From Halopiger aswanensis (lineage in GTDB: Archaea; Halobacteriota; Halobacteria; Halobacteriales; Natrialbaceae), in NCBI RefSeq assembly GCF_003610195.1, contig NZ_RAPO01000004.1:248001-312000 (forward strand): DNA of 64,000 nt. Direction: 5' to 3'. The position numbers and the translations under genes were made by a program. This document shows positions 45,324 through 53,675 of this stretch, piece after piece (the stretch's first letter is position 1; the number at the start of each line of letters is the position of its first letter). Under the pieces are notes generated by a model. The model worked only from the letters and a program-made list of their open reading frames with translations. It was not told where the DNA came from and did no database searches.

Positions 45324-46793
45324 GTGGCTTCTCGAGTGCCGAATCCGTTCCGATGGCTGCTGCTCTCGATCGGGTACCTCCTCGCTCGAGCGGACGTCGT
45401 CGACCCGCGCCGCGTCGAGCGAACGACCGATCTCGCCTGGCCGCGGATCGTGACCGGGATCGCCCGGATGTCGAAATCCGCGGCCGACGTGGCGATGGTC
45501 GGGATAGCGCTGGGACCAGCAGCGATCGCTGGCGTCGGATTCGCGACCCCATTCTGGGGACTCGCGTTCGCGTTCGGCGGCGGCGTCGCCGGGGCGACGA
45601 TCAGTCTCGTCTCCCAGCGGTACAGCGCCAACGCGGACGACGAGCTATCGCTGGCCGTAACGACGAGCGCGTTCGTGGTCGTCGCGATTACCGTTCCGCT
45701 CGCGGCCCTGTTCTGGACGCTCCCCGAGGGACTGATCGGGCTCGTCGGGGACGACGCCGCGTCGATCGACTACGGTGCGGACTACCTCCACATCGTCGCG
45801 CTGGGTGTCCCCTTCGCGGGTCTGAACCTGATCGGGAGCCGCACGCTCGTCGGCGCCGACGACGCGTGGACGCCGATGATGCTGCGAGCGGGCGGTGCAG
45901 TCGTCAACGTCGTCATCAACGCCGTCCTGCTGTTCGTCCTCGAGCTCGGCGTCGTCGGCGCGGCGATCGGGACCGTCGCGGCGAACGTGCTCGTGTTGGC
46001 GGCCTTCATCACCGGATTCACCGTCGGCTGGCTACCGCTAATCGGCGAATTCCCCGTTACCGTGCGTCTCCGTCGACCCTACACGACCCTCGCCGACGTT
46101 CGGGACGTGATCGACATCGGAACCCCACTCGTGTTCACGAACGTGGCCCGGCGCGCCGCGCAGTTCCCGATGCTCGCGATCGTCGCACTGTTCGGCCCGA
46201 ACGTCGTCGCCGCCTACGTCGTCGCCCGCCGCGTGCGAGACCTGATGGACACGCCCGGCTGGGGCTTCTCGCTTGCCTCCTCGAGTCTGGTCGGCCAGGA
46301 GCTCGGCACCGGCGACGAACGGGGTGCAGACAGGTACGGACAGGAAGTACTCCGATTCGGGACCGCCGTCTACCTCTTCAGCGCAGCGGGCGTCTTCCTC
46401 TTCGCTGAACAGGTCGGCCGGCTCTTCGTCGACGATCCGTCGATCCTGCCGCTGGTAACGACGTTCATCGTCGTCGCCTGCATCAGCGTCATCTTCCGCG
46501 GCGTCAGCGGCGGTGCAACCGGCCCGCTCCGCGCGAGCGGCGACACCCGCTGGCCGTTCTACGGGCAACTGCTGGGACTATATGTCTTCGCGCTCCCGTT
46601 GGCCGCCCTCGGTGCGATCTCGCTACCGGTGCCCCTTCTTGATGCCGTCACGCCGCTGGGCATCGAAGCGCTGTACGCGGCGCTGATACTCGAGACGCTC
46701 GTCCCCGCCGTGATCACCTACTACCGGTTTACCACCGGCCACTGGAAGGTCGTCAGTCGCAGCTACCGACCGCAGTCGTCGCACAGCGACTGA
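45324..46793 (+). CDS. MATE-family efflux transporter
   Basis: 489 residues, about 12 membrane helices in two MatE domains (RMSKSAADVAMVGIALGPAA, GVGFATPFWGLAFAFGGGVA; then TPLVFTNVARRAAQFPMLAI, VAAYVVARRVRDLMDTPGWG). Exports drugs or metabolites in exchange for Na+ or H+; the substrate is unknown. Start codon is a GTG at 45324 or 45336; the first has a TTTTA-containing element about 27 nt before it. Confidence 0.9.
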   Translation: MASRVPNPFRWLLLSIGYLLARADVVDPRRVERTTDLAWPRIVTGIARMSKSAADVAMVGIALGPAAIAGVGFATPFWGLAFAFGGGVAGATISLVSQRYSANADDELSLAVTTSAFVVVAITVPLAALFWTLPEGLIGLVGDDAASIDYGADYLHIVALGVPFAGLNLIGSRTLVGADDAWTPMMLRAGGAVVNVVINAVLLFVLELGVVGAAIGTVAANVLVLAAFITGFTVGWLPLIGEFPVTVRLRRPYTTLADVRDVIDIGTPLVFTNVARRAAQFPMLAIVALFGPNVVAAYVVARRVRDLMDTPGWGFSLASSSLVGQELGTGDERGADRYGQEVLRFGTAVYLFSAAGVFLFAEQVGRLFVDDPSILPLVTTFIVVACISVIFRGVSGGATGPLRASGDTRWPFYGQLLGLYVFALPLAALGAISLPVPLLDAVTPLGIEALYAALILETLVPAVITYYRFTTGHWKVVSRSYRPQSSHSD

Positions 46794-46922
46794 ACTGATC
46801 GAACGGTCCCGTCGTGACCCCCGAGGAATCCTCCGAGTGGAGTACGGGCACTTCAGCCCACAACGTACTGCAGCCACCCGGGAGTTCGGTACCGATATTC
46901 TGGATGGACGAAACGCGTGTCG

Positions 46923-47105
46923 TCACTCACCAGCGTACACTCGAGTGTATTCTAGAACTAAGCGTCCATCGTCGTCTTCCGCAGCTTCGATAGCGAATAC
47001 GTCCCCCTGATCGATATCGTACTCTCGTGAGATTGCTGCGGGAATCGTCAGGTCCATCGTTGCAGTGCCAGTTCTCCCACGCACCTTCACCGTTTTCTTC
47101 GTCAT
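46923..47105 (-). CDS. AbrB/MazE-like small DNA-binding protein
   Basis: 60 residues: KKTVKVRGRTGTATMDLTIP, AAISREYDIDQGDVFAIEAA. A single swapped-hairpin AbrB domain of the kind found in antitoxins and haloarchaeal regulators. No toxin gene is adjacent (the neighbour to the left is the MATE exporter), so it is an orphan regulator or a leftover antitoxin. Confidence 0.8.
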   Translation of the reverse strand: MTKKTVKVRGRTGTATMDLTIPAAISREYDIDQGDVFAIEAAEDDDGRLVLEYTRVYAGE

Positions 47106-47242
47106 CCCCGTTCCACATTCAGTAATATGGTTTGAAACACTTTTTCGAATTCGGGTGTTATGCGTAGAATGTACATATACCCTAATACCGCTGATCTATT
47201 CGCCAGCGTTAATATACTCGATATGGAACGCTCGTCGCGGGG

Positions 47243-47258
47243 ATGGGGGTACCCCCAT
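47243..47258. promoter_or_regulatory. 16-bp perfect palindrome before the HalOD1 gene
   Basis: ATGGGGGTACCCCCAT is self-complementary and ends 12 nt before the ATG at 47271. It can be an operator or a strong 5' hairpin that hides the start codon. Confidence 0.5.
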
Positions 47259-47270
47259 TACTAGAGAGCC

Positions 47271-47516
47271 ATGGAATACGAGATTGATACCGACGAGTCT
47301 GCTAGTATCGCGGTCGTGCGAGCGATCGCTGCGTATACTGAGAGGCGACCGGAAGAACTCGAGCCACTGTACGAAGTGATCGATCCAGAGGCGTTAACGA
47401 AGGTGATCGCTAACTCGAATGCTGGCGTTCGCGTCGAATTCGAGTACAGCGGATTTGCTGTCTCTATCGATGCAGAGAGCGTAACCATAGACGAACCCAA
47501 CGAGGGGAACAATTAG
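47271..47516 (+). CDS. HalOD1 domain protein
   Basis: 81 residues made of one HalOD1 domain (SASIAVVRAIAAYTERRPEE, LEPLYEVIDPEALTKVIANS, VRVEFEYSGFAVSIDAESVT). Stand-alone members are abundant in haloarchaea; function unknown. A palindrome lies just before the start codon. Confidence 0.85.
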   Translation: MEYEIDTDESASIAVVRAIAAYTERRPEELEPLYEVIDPEALTKVIANSNAGVRVEFEYSGFAVSIDAESVTIDEPNEGNN

Positions 47517-47760
47517 CTGCTCTTCTGGCTCCCTCGAGACGGATGGCAGCTTTGTACTGCGTTCGGCAAGGCCGTCTGGATGGATCTCTGTGCTACTGAG
47601 ATCGACAGAGTTGCATCTCCATTTTAGATTGGTGTCAGTCGTATCATAGAAACCTCTAGAACTGATCGCGTCCAATCGCTACTGGAAAATAACGCTCCGA
47701 GCGGGTGTCAGCGATGCCTTGCCTTTGGGATGGTGTTATGAGAATGAGACTGATCCTCGG

Positions 47761-48027
47761 TTAGCGGCCACGAGACCACCAATTCGAATCAACCCGTTCG
47801 AGAATGTGGAAGGTCGCCCAGATGTCCCAGACAAGTACGGCAGCTGTAATGGTGAGTACCTCGAGGCGAACGAAGACCGCTTGGGTAATCGCGAATTCGA
47901 GCGCGATTAGTCCGATCAGACAGAGATTCACGATGAGGAGATCGTAGAAACCGTGGGGATCCCGAAGATGCGGCAGTCTACCGCCGCTGTGCTGGGCTTC
48001 GTTACTGTTTCGAGGTGTTTGAACCAT
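47761..48027 (-). CDS. Small hypothetical membrane protein
   Basis: 88 residues with two hydrophobic segments (about 27-48 and 56-72) after a polar head, ending in charged residues. Composition is reasonable for a haloarchaeal membrane protein. No family recognised and no clear promoter; an overlapping plus-strand frame at 47719-47910 is less convincing. Confidence 0.45.
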   Translation of the reverse strand: MVQTPRNSNEAQHSGGRLPHLRDPHGFYDLLIVNLCLIGLIALEFAITQAVFVRLEVLTITAAVLVWDIWATFHILERVDSNWWSRGR

Positions 48028-48298
48028 CGTTATCCCCTATCTTCTAGTAGCAGCCGTGCGACAATACGTCTTTCGTTGGTTTCAAAGATTCAAGAGGGAA
48101 TCTCCGAGCGATGGACGAGCAATCCAGGGTTTCCAAGCGATATGGACGATAGAAGGAGTCTATGATAGAGAGGGTCTGTTGAGGTCAGACACGAGATGAG
48201 GTGGGTGAAAGAGACACGGTAGCTTTCGTTCCAGAGAGTCGCCGGTGACGCCGGTGACTGTTCATGTAGTTCGATAGCATACCCCAGAACGCAGAGAC

Positions 48299-48318
48299 AC
48301 ACCGGGTTTCCGGTGAAA
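48299..48318 (-). repeat. Origin recognition box
   Basis: ACACCGGGTTTCCGGTGAAA, reverse complement of the box TTTCACCGGAAACnnGGTGT. Confidence 0.8.
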
Positions 48319-48379
48319 GCCGGTGAAAGGGACACGGGGTGGGGTTGATACGGAACGTCGATTGCTCTCATTTCGACTG

Positions 48380-48460
48380 GGACCTAAAGAGAATACCGTA
48401 CTATTTATTAACATAGAACGAGTAAAGTCCATTGGGTGGGTCGTGTTTAATTAGGTGAGG
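48380..48460. other. Candidate duplex-unwinding element, left
   Basis: The AT-richest tract of the left arm, lying between origin boxes of opposite orientation (48299 reverse, 48606 forward). Confidence 0.6.
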
Positions 48461-48605
48461 CGAAGTCGCAACGTGTGAGCAGCCGAAATCGGGCTCATCG
48501 CTCGGTCCACTCCCGTTCTCTCGTTTACCGTGTTGGCTGTCAATGTGCCTTTCCAGTGAATCCTAGCCTCCATTTCTTTTAGACACCACCCCCTGCTTCG
48601 ACGTG

Positions 48606-48626
48606 TTTCACCGGAAACGTGGTGTG
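48606..48626 (+). repeat. Origin recognition box
   Basis: TTTCACCGGAAACGTGGTGT followed by G; 55 bases before the orc1 start. Confidence 0.8.
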
Positions 48627-48652
48627 TGTGTCTCGGCGAAACGTTGAAGAGA

Positions 48653-48672
48653 TTTCACCGGAAACACGGTGT
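48653..48672 (+). repeat. Origin recognition box beside the orc1 start
   Basis: TTTCACCGGAAACACGGTGT ends 8 bases before the ATG at 48681, so binding of Orc1 here should also repress its own gene. Confidence 0.8.
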
Positions 48673-48680
48673 CCAAGTAA

Positions 48681-49895
48681 ATGTCCGACTCCGACGATCT
48701 GTTTGTCCGCACGGATCCGATCTTCGTCAATAAGGAACTCCTCGAGATCAGTCACGTCCCTGACGAAGGTCGTATCGTCGGGCGCGACGACGAAATCAGC
48801 CAATTAGCGAGTGCGGTCAACCCCGCTATCTTCGGCCAGAGTCCGAGTAACGTTCTTATCTACGGCAAAACCGGCACCGGGAAATCGTTGTGTGCCAAGT
48901 ACGTCTCGAGCCGGCTCGTCGATACCGCCGAGGAAGAGGGAACTGACGCGACGTACGTCTACGTCGATTGTGCGCAGGATAGCACCGAAACCCAGACCGT
49001 CCAGACGATCGCCAGTTCGGTCAACACGGACGAGACGGGGATCTACATTCCTGATAAAGGAATCAGCACGGCGACGTACTACAAACGCCTCTGGCGAATT
49101 CTCGACGAGAAGTACGACGTCGTGTTGATCATCCTCGACGAGATCGACAAACTCGAGGACGATGCGATTCTTATGCAGTTGTCTCGAGCCGGGGAAGCCG
49201 GCAAACTCACTAACTGTAAGGTCGGCGTCGTCGGTATCAGCAACAAGATCCAGTACAAGGATCGCATGGACGAACGCGTGAAATCGAGTCTGTGTGAGCG
49301 CGAATTCGTCTTCCCGCCCTACAACGCCACACAACTCAACGATATTATGGAGGCCCGAAGCGACGCGTTCCGATCGGGCGTCCTCGAGGAGGGCGTTATT
49401 CCTCGCGCTGCGGCACTCGCCGCTCGAGAGCACGGTGATGCGCGGAAGGCGATCGACATTCTTCGCTACGCGGGCGAAATCGCACAATCGACCGGTGCTG
49501 ACACCGTTCGCGAGGACTTCGTGGTGCAGGCCCGGGAACGAGCCGAGGTCGACCGGTTCAGGGAACTCATCCGCGGCTCGACGCCGCACTCGAAGTACGT
49601 CCTGCAAGCGCTGACCGTCCTCTCGCTCGAACAGAAATCGGACGATTCAGTTACGCCTGAACAGGGCTTCCGGACGACTCGTATCTACGAGGTTTACGAA
49701 CAGATCTGTCGTCAGGAAGGCGTCGATACGCTCTCGCTGCGTCGCGTTCGCGATCTCCTCAAGGAACACGCCTTTCTGGACGTGATCGAACAGTCACGAC
49801 ACAGCGGGGGAAGCGCCGAAGGGAGCTACACCGAGCACATGCTCTTGGAGGATCCCGAAGTCGTCAAAAACGTCCTCGCTGACTCGATCGACTGA
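48681..49895 (+). CDS. orc1/cdc6: Orc1/Cdc6 replication initiator
   Basis: 404 residues of the archaeal Orc1/Cdc6 family. AAA+ core: Walker A IYGKTGTGKSLCAKYVSSRL (Gly62-Ser69), Walker B VVLIILDEIDKLEDDAI (Asp154-Glu155), sensor-2 region HGDARKAIDILRYAGEIAQS, and a C-terminal winged helix (IYEVYEQICRQEGVDTLSLR) for origin-box binding. It recognises the boxes on both sides of the gene, melts the adjacent AT-rich tract and loads MCM. Haloarchaea carry several such genes, each with its own origin; the near identity of the boxes around it marks this gene as the initiator of this origin. A box just before the start codon suggests autoregulation. Confidence 0.95.
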   Translation: MSDSDDLFVRTDPIFVNKELLEISHVPDEGRIVGRDDEISQLASAVNPAIFGQSPSNVLIYGKTGTGKSLCAKYVSSRLVDTAEEEGTDATYVYVDCAQDSTETQTVQTIASSVNTDETGIYIPDKGISTATYYKRLWRILDEKYDVVLIILDEIDKLEDDAILMQLSRAGEAGKLTNCKVGVVGISNKIQYKDRMDERVKSSLCEREFVFPPYNATQLNDIMEARSDAFRSGVLEEGVIPRAAALAAREHGDARKAIDILRYAGEIAQSTGADTVREDFVVQARERAEVDRFRELIRGSTPHSKYVLQALTVLSLEQKSDDSVTPEQGFRTTRIYEVYEQICRQEGVDTLSLRRVRDLLKEHAFLDVIEQSRHSGGSAEGSYTEHMLLEDPEVVKNVLADSID

Positions 49896-49899
49896 ATCG

Positions 49900-49920
49900 T
49901 TTCACCGGAAATCTGGTGTG
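49900..49920 (+). repeat. Origin recognition box
   Basis: TTTCACCGGAAATCTGGTGT plus G, five bases after the orc1 stop codon. Confidence 0.8.
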
Positions 49921-49940
49921 GTTCACTGGAAACGCGGTGT
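49921..49940 (+). repeat. Origin recognition box, variant
   Basis: GTTCACTGGAAACGCGGTGT, with T for C in the core CACCGG. Confidence 0.7.
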
Positions 49941-49941
49941 C

Positions 49942-49962
49942 GTTCACCGGAAACCCGGTGTG
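49942..49962 (+). repeat. Origin recognition box
   Basis: GTTCACCGGAAACCCGGTGT plus G; follows the variant box with the same orientation and a 21-base period. Confidence 0.8.
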
Positions 49963-49992
49963 TGACTACTGAGAGTACCGATCCGTCCAACT

Positions 49993-50013
49993 CACACCGG
50001 ATTTCCGGTGAAA
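49993..50013 (-). repeat. Origin recognition box
   Basis: CACACCGGATTTCCGGTGAA plus A, reverse orientation, at the left edge of an AT-rich tract. Confidence 0.8.
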
Positions 50014-50062
50014 CTGTAGATAACTACATATAATTTATCCTGTTTAACACGTTCTGAGATCG
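50014..50062. other. Candidate duplex-unwinding element, right
   Basis: AT-rich tract (ACTACATATAATTTATCC and TTTAACACG) between a reverse box at 49993 and a forward box at 50069. Confidence 0.6.
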
Positions 50063-50068
50063 GTGCTG

Positions 50069-50088
50069 ATTCACCGGAAACTCGGTGT
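50069..50088 (+). repeat. Origin recognition box
   Basis: ATTCACCGGAAACTCGGTGT, right edge of the AT-rich tract. Confidence 0.8.
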
Positions 50089-50125
50089 CCGCAGTACTCG
50101 TCGCCTCATTCGTCGCTACCGTCGG

Positions 50126-50145
50126 ACACTCGGTTTCCGGTGAAA
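50126..50145 (-). repeat. Origin recognition box
   Basis: ACACTCGGTTTCCGGTGAAA, reverse orientation. Confidence 0.75.
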
Positions 50146-50286
50146 CCCTCTCTTCGTCGTATTCTATACACATACTGTTAGTAGTCGATCAACGCTCTCG
50201 AAGATCCCCTCTATCACGCGATCGAGTTACGTGTCGCGATTTACGTATCGTATAAAGCAGTACGAACACGATTTCTATCTACGTAT

Positions 50287-50306
50287 TACACCGGAAACCC
50301 GGTGTG
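50287..50306 (+). repeat. Origin recognition box, right-most
   Basis: TACACCGGAAACCCGGTGTG-type box; the 5' T-rich part is changed (ATTACACCGG), the rest matches. Confidence 0.7.
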
Positions 50307-50400
50307 AGATATTCATCGAACGCGCGGCCGGCTCGACTCGAGGGCTATCGATTACAGCGGTCTCGAGGCGGAAGCCCACGGCGGTAGCTGTGGGATGAAG

Positions 50401-50688
50401 TCACTCGCTAAGTGGTGTGGTTACGCGGAGTTCACCGTTGACCTCGTAGAAATAGCCGCGCTCGAGTAGGCGCGTCAATGCGTGGTCGATGTCTCCTCGG
50501 TCGAAGTGTCGCTCGTCGGTAGACAACAGGACGTCAATCGCATCGTCACGGTTGATTGCCGGGACCTGGCGGTCGTGCTCACCGGGTCCGTGCTCCGTAA
50601 TGGCGTCGGTGAGCACATCGTATGCGTCCAACACCCAGTCGGGAAGCGGTGGACGAGGATCAGCGGCCAGGGGCATCTGTGAGATCAC
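50401..50688 (-). CDS. Hypothetical protein next to the origin
   Basis: 95 residues, acidic and helical (PPLPDWVLDAYDVLTDAITE, RDDAIDVLLSTDERHFDRGD, IDHALTRLLERGYFYEVNGE). The second half looks like a small winged-helix fold (helices followed by a hairpin with GYFYEVNGELRVT). An ATG at 50676 is an equally good start. Genes of this type are common beside haloarchaeal orc1 origins, but their role is not known. Confidence 0.7.
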   Translation of the reverse strand: MISQMPLAADPRPPLPDWVLDAYDVLTDAITEHGPGEHDRQVPAINRDDAIDVLLSTDERHFDRGDIDHALTRLLERGYFYEVNGELRVTTPLSE

Positions 50689-51330
50689 CTGTCAGATGCT
50701 CGTTCCATACGCTACCGCTTAACTGTAACCCCCGATTCGAGTGCCAGCGCGGATCTGTTTCAGTGAGCGTAGCGAGAGCGGATCCCGTCTTATTCGGTTT
50801 CGTGTTACCTGCTGTACCGTCGAAAATTGGCCACCGGAGAGACGCTGAAACGGTGCTACTGGTGGCTACTGACGCTGCACTGACGCTGGCTGGTGGCGAG
50901 ATGCGTGTGTGGATATCGATCCGTGGATAAGAATGCTGGTACGTCTGGAGTGTCCACACACGACCTCGAGAGATCGGCCATCGAAGTCCGCTCGAACGGC
51001 CGCTCGGATTCGACTCCCCCTCACCTTTTCTCGGCAGCGAGTAGTAGCGTTCACAGTCGCAGTATTCGGTAGCGCTGCTTCGGTAGCCCCCGCCGGCAGC
51101 ACACTGAGAGTCGGTCGGGAAACGAGAGCTCAGATACGCAGAGTCGTTTGCATCGTCGAACGGTCCGTCAGTTGTCGTTGGCACAACTGTTGTTAATCGC
51201 GAACAGTTCAAACGAAAGATACTTACTGGGGATGCACGAACGACGGAAAATCGGGCGGAGATCGAATCCTCCTGTTACATTCGCCCAGCGGTCGAATACT
51301 ATTGTGCCGAGATGATGGAACCGAAGTCGC
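50689..51330. other. Intergenic stretch, no supported gene
   Basis: About 640 bases. A long minus-strand frame crosses it, but its product is Ser/Arg-rich and lacks the acidic bias of real genes here. No RNA gene or repeat was recognised. Confidence 0.5.
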
Positions 51331-52287
51331 ATGACGGATACGCATGCTGAGCGGACAACGGACGAGTCGACGAACGAGGGCACCACCCGGACGACCGCGG
51401 ACGAATTGAGCCGTCGTCGCACGCTCCGTCTCGGCGGGGTCGCGGGCGTCACTGGACTGCTCGGCGTGGTCGACAGCCGAACCGGGAGCGCAAGCGAGTC
51501 CGGCGGCGGTTGCAACAGACCGACCGACGTGGTCCACCTCAACTACGACGAGTACGACGATTGGGAGGACGTGTACTGGGCCTCGAACGGCGATCCGGAC
51601 AACGCGACGCTCGTCTCGAGTCCCACGTACGCCGGCGACACCGCCCTGCAGATGCAGATCGACGAGGGAGAGCACTGGGGCGTGAGTACCCACTACGAGT
51701 TCGACGACGGGTTGTTCGAACTCAACGGCCGCGTCCGCTTCGCGCTCGACACCGACTGGGATATGTCCGGCCGCCAGCCGGCCAACTGTCGGCTCTGGAA
51801 CTGCGCAATGGCCCTGGGCGAAGGCAGCGCCGGCGGCGACCGACCCGACGGGACGAACGGGTGGAGCAACCGGCTCTACGTCAGCACCAAGGACGCGGAT
51901 CCGGACGGCCCGTACAACCTCCTCTCCTTTACGTATCACATGGACCAAGAGCAGGATCACGACTACCTCATCGAGGGTGAGGAGTACACGGTTCAGGAGC
52001 CCGAAATCGTCCCCGGTCGGTGGTACGAATTCGAGTACTACGTGTGCGTGAACACGGTCTCGAACGGCGTCGCGAACGATGACGGAATCGTTCAGTACTG
52101 GCTCGACGGCGATCAAATCTACGACCGGCGGGACCTTCGGTTCACCGCCGATCTCGAGGACAATATTATCGAGACGAGCGGGCCCGTCGGTCACTACGGC
52201 GGCAGGTACGTCGCACCCCGGAATCTCTACACCTACTACGACCAACACTCGATGGCGCTCGACGGGACGTTCGGCAGGGGGTGTTAA
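51331..52287 (+). CDS. Tat-exported protein with polysaccharide-lyase-like (ConA-type) fold
   Basis: 318 residues. A twin-arginine leader (ELSRRRTLRLGGVAGVTGLL, about residues 25-45) is followed by a beta-rich domain with many aromatics: YAGDTALQMQIDEGEHWGVS, THYEFDDGLFELNGRVRF, VPGRWYEFEYYVCVNTVSNG, DGIVQYWLDGDQIYDRRDLR and HYGGRYVAPRNLYTYYDQHS. This resembles the jelly-roll polysaccharide lyases (PL14/PL20-like) and related glycan-binding proteins; the exact family is uncertain. It should act outside the cell on a polymer. Confidence 0.65.
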   Translation: MTDTHAERTTDESTNEGTTRTTADELSRRRTLRLGGVAGVTGLLGVVDSRTGSASESGGGCNRPTDVVHLNYDEYDDWEDVYWASNGDPDNATLVSSPTYAGDTALQMQIDEGEHWGVSTHYEFDDGLFELNGRVRFALDTDWDMSGRQPANCRLWNCAMALGEGSAGGDRPDGTNGWSNRLYVSTKDADPDGPYNLLSFTYHMDQEQDHDYLIEGEEYTVQEPEIVPGRWYEFEYYVCVNTVSNGVANDDGIVQYWLDGDQIYDRRDLRFTADLEDNIIETSGPVGHYGGRYVAPRNLYTYYDQHSMALDGTFGRGC

Positions 52288-52658
52288 TTCGACGTCGGTC
52301 CCGTCGATCGTTCTCGATTCGACCGAGTGACTCGAGTAGCTGTCGGGCTCGATCCGACCGTGGAATCTGAGGTCAGTATCGGGTCGTCCTGGCGCAGGGA
52401 CGGTCTTAACAACCGTATAGTGAACTACCGTTGCGGGAAACGGTTCTCATAATGCAATTACTTTGGAGGCAGAGACGCAGACGTGAACGGAGAGGGAGCG
52501 TCGCCGAGACGCTAAAAGACACCACGAACAGCCGGTGTCGGCAGCCGTTCGACGGATTCGGATGGGCAGCATTAGCGGACGCCGGCTCGACGGGCTCGAC
52601 GGAATCGACTTCGAACGACCGTCACGACGGGTAACCGTCATCGATTGAATACGTAACT
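52288..52658. other. Intergenic stretch with a small inverted repeat
   Basis: 370 bases without a supported gene. ACCGTT-GCGGGA-AACGGT at 52427-52444 forms a six-base-arm hairpin that could be an operator or part of a terminator for the exported protein. Confidence 0.4.
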
Positions 52659-53675
52659 ATGAGCCGTAATGCCCGCAGCGAGAACGCGAAGATGCGATCG
52701 ATTCAGCGAAGCGTACAGGTCTTCCTGATCGTCGCTGGAATCGGACTGCTCGTCGCCGGATTGGCCCTCGCGGCGAGCGGCGCATCCGTCGGCGACGCGG
52801 TCGACACTATCTCCGAGAAGTGGAGCGATCAGACGAGCACGGAGACTGGAACGGACACGACCGCTGACGGAGGCGGCGCGACCGACGACGAAGACGGGAA
52901 CAACGAAAGCGACGAAAGCGACGCTGACGGGAGCGATTCGACGAGCGGTGAGAGCGACGCCGGCAACGAAACCGACGACGCCGATGAGGGAGCCGCCGAC
53001 GGCACTGACGACACCGATAGCAGCGCCGGCGGCGACGAATCCGACGTCGAAGACAACGAAAGCGCCGTTGGCGGCGAGACCAACGAATCCGCGGACACGC
53101 ACACGTTGACCGTCACGGCCGACAACGAGAGCGGCGACCCGGTCGAGAACGCGACCGTCGCCGTCGACGCGATGGACGCCGGGAACTCGCTCCACAACGA
53201 AACCACGACGGGCGGCAACGGCGAAGCCGAGTTCGACCTCGAGGACGGCGAGTACAACGTGACCGTCTCCGCGGACGGCTACGAAGACGCCCAGGAAACC
53301 GTCGAAATCAGCGGTGAGGACGAAGACGTAGCGCTAACGCTCGCGAGCGACCAAGAGCAGGACGAAAGCGATACTGACGGTACTGACGGCACTGACGATG
53401 ACGCCGCCGACAACGAGTCGAGCACGCTGACAGTGTTCGTCGTCGACGGGGACGGTAATCCCGTCGAGAACGCTACCGTGGAGGCTACCGAGTCGGGGCT
53501 CTTCGGCGACAGTCACGATAACGAGACGAACGCCGACGGTGAAGCCGAGTTCGACCTCGAGGACGGCGAGTACGACCTGACCGTCTCCGCCGACGGCTAC
53601 GATGACGCTCAGGACACCGTCGAAATCAACGGCGAGGACGAGGAGGTCTTGCTGATGCTCGAGGAGTCGGGCTAA
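52659..53675 (+). CDS. Membrane-anchored surface protein with Asp/Ser-rich stalk and two PEGA-like domains
   Basis: 338 residues. One membrane helix near the N-terminus (about 20-42, VFLIVAGIGLLVAGLALAAS), then about 100 residues of Asp, Glu, Ser, Thr, Gly and Asn, then two copies of a carboxypeptidase-regulatory/PEGA-like beta domain (about 147-230 and 253-335). The copies share GDPVENATVAV / GNPVENATVEA, EAEFDLEDGEYNVTVSADGY / EAEFDLEDGEYDLTVSADGY and a DVALTL / EVLLML end. Many N-x-T/S sites in both suggest N-glycosylation. A surface stalk protein; partner unknown. The domain repeats look like a fairly recent duplication. Confidence 0.75.
   Translation: MSRNARSENAKMRSIQRSVQVFLIVAGIGLLVAGLALAASGASVGDAVDTISEKWSDQTSTETGTDTTADGGGATDDEDGNNESDESDADGSDSTSGESDAGNETDDADEGAADGTDDTDSSAGGDESDVEDNESAVGGETNESADTHTLTVTADNESGDPVENATVAVDAMDAGNSLHNETTTGGNGEAEFDLEDGEYNVTVSADGYEDAQETVEISGEDEDVALTLASDQEQDESDTDGTDGTDDDAADNESSTLTVFVVDGDGNPVENATVEATESGLFGDSHDNETNADGEAEFDLEDGEYDLTVSADGYDDAQDTVEINGEDEEVLLMLEESG

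Larger units (their letters stand above)
48028..48680. other. Left arm of the replication origin
   Basis: 650 bases with no gene. It contains an origin box in reverse orientation, an AT-rich tract at about 48380-48460 (CTATTTATTAACATA and TTTAATTAGG), and two forward origin boxes directly before orc1. This is the usual plan of a haloarchaeal origin next to its Orc1/Cdc6 gene. Confidence 0.75.

Noticed and set aside
47719-47910. A 63-codon plus-strand frame
   Set aside because: Overlaps the minus-strand frame with membrane segments; composition is plausible but shows no domain and no promoter. The minus-strand frame is preferred, with modest confidence.
48299-50306. Repeated units of about 20 bp that could be mistaken for a CRISPR array
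   Set aside because: Spacing is irregular, orientation alternates, and the repeats match the origin recognition box next to an orc1 gene. No cas gene is present.
50660-51211. A 183-codon minus-strand frame in the gap right of the origin
   Set aside because: Ser/Arg/Thr-rich product without acidic bias, no domain, overlaps the start of the gene at 50401-50688.
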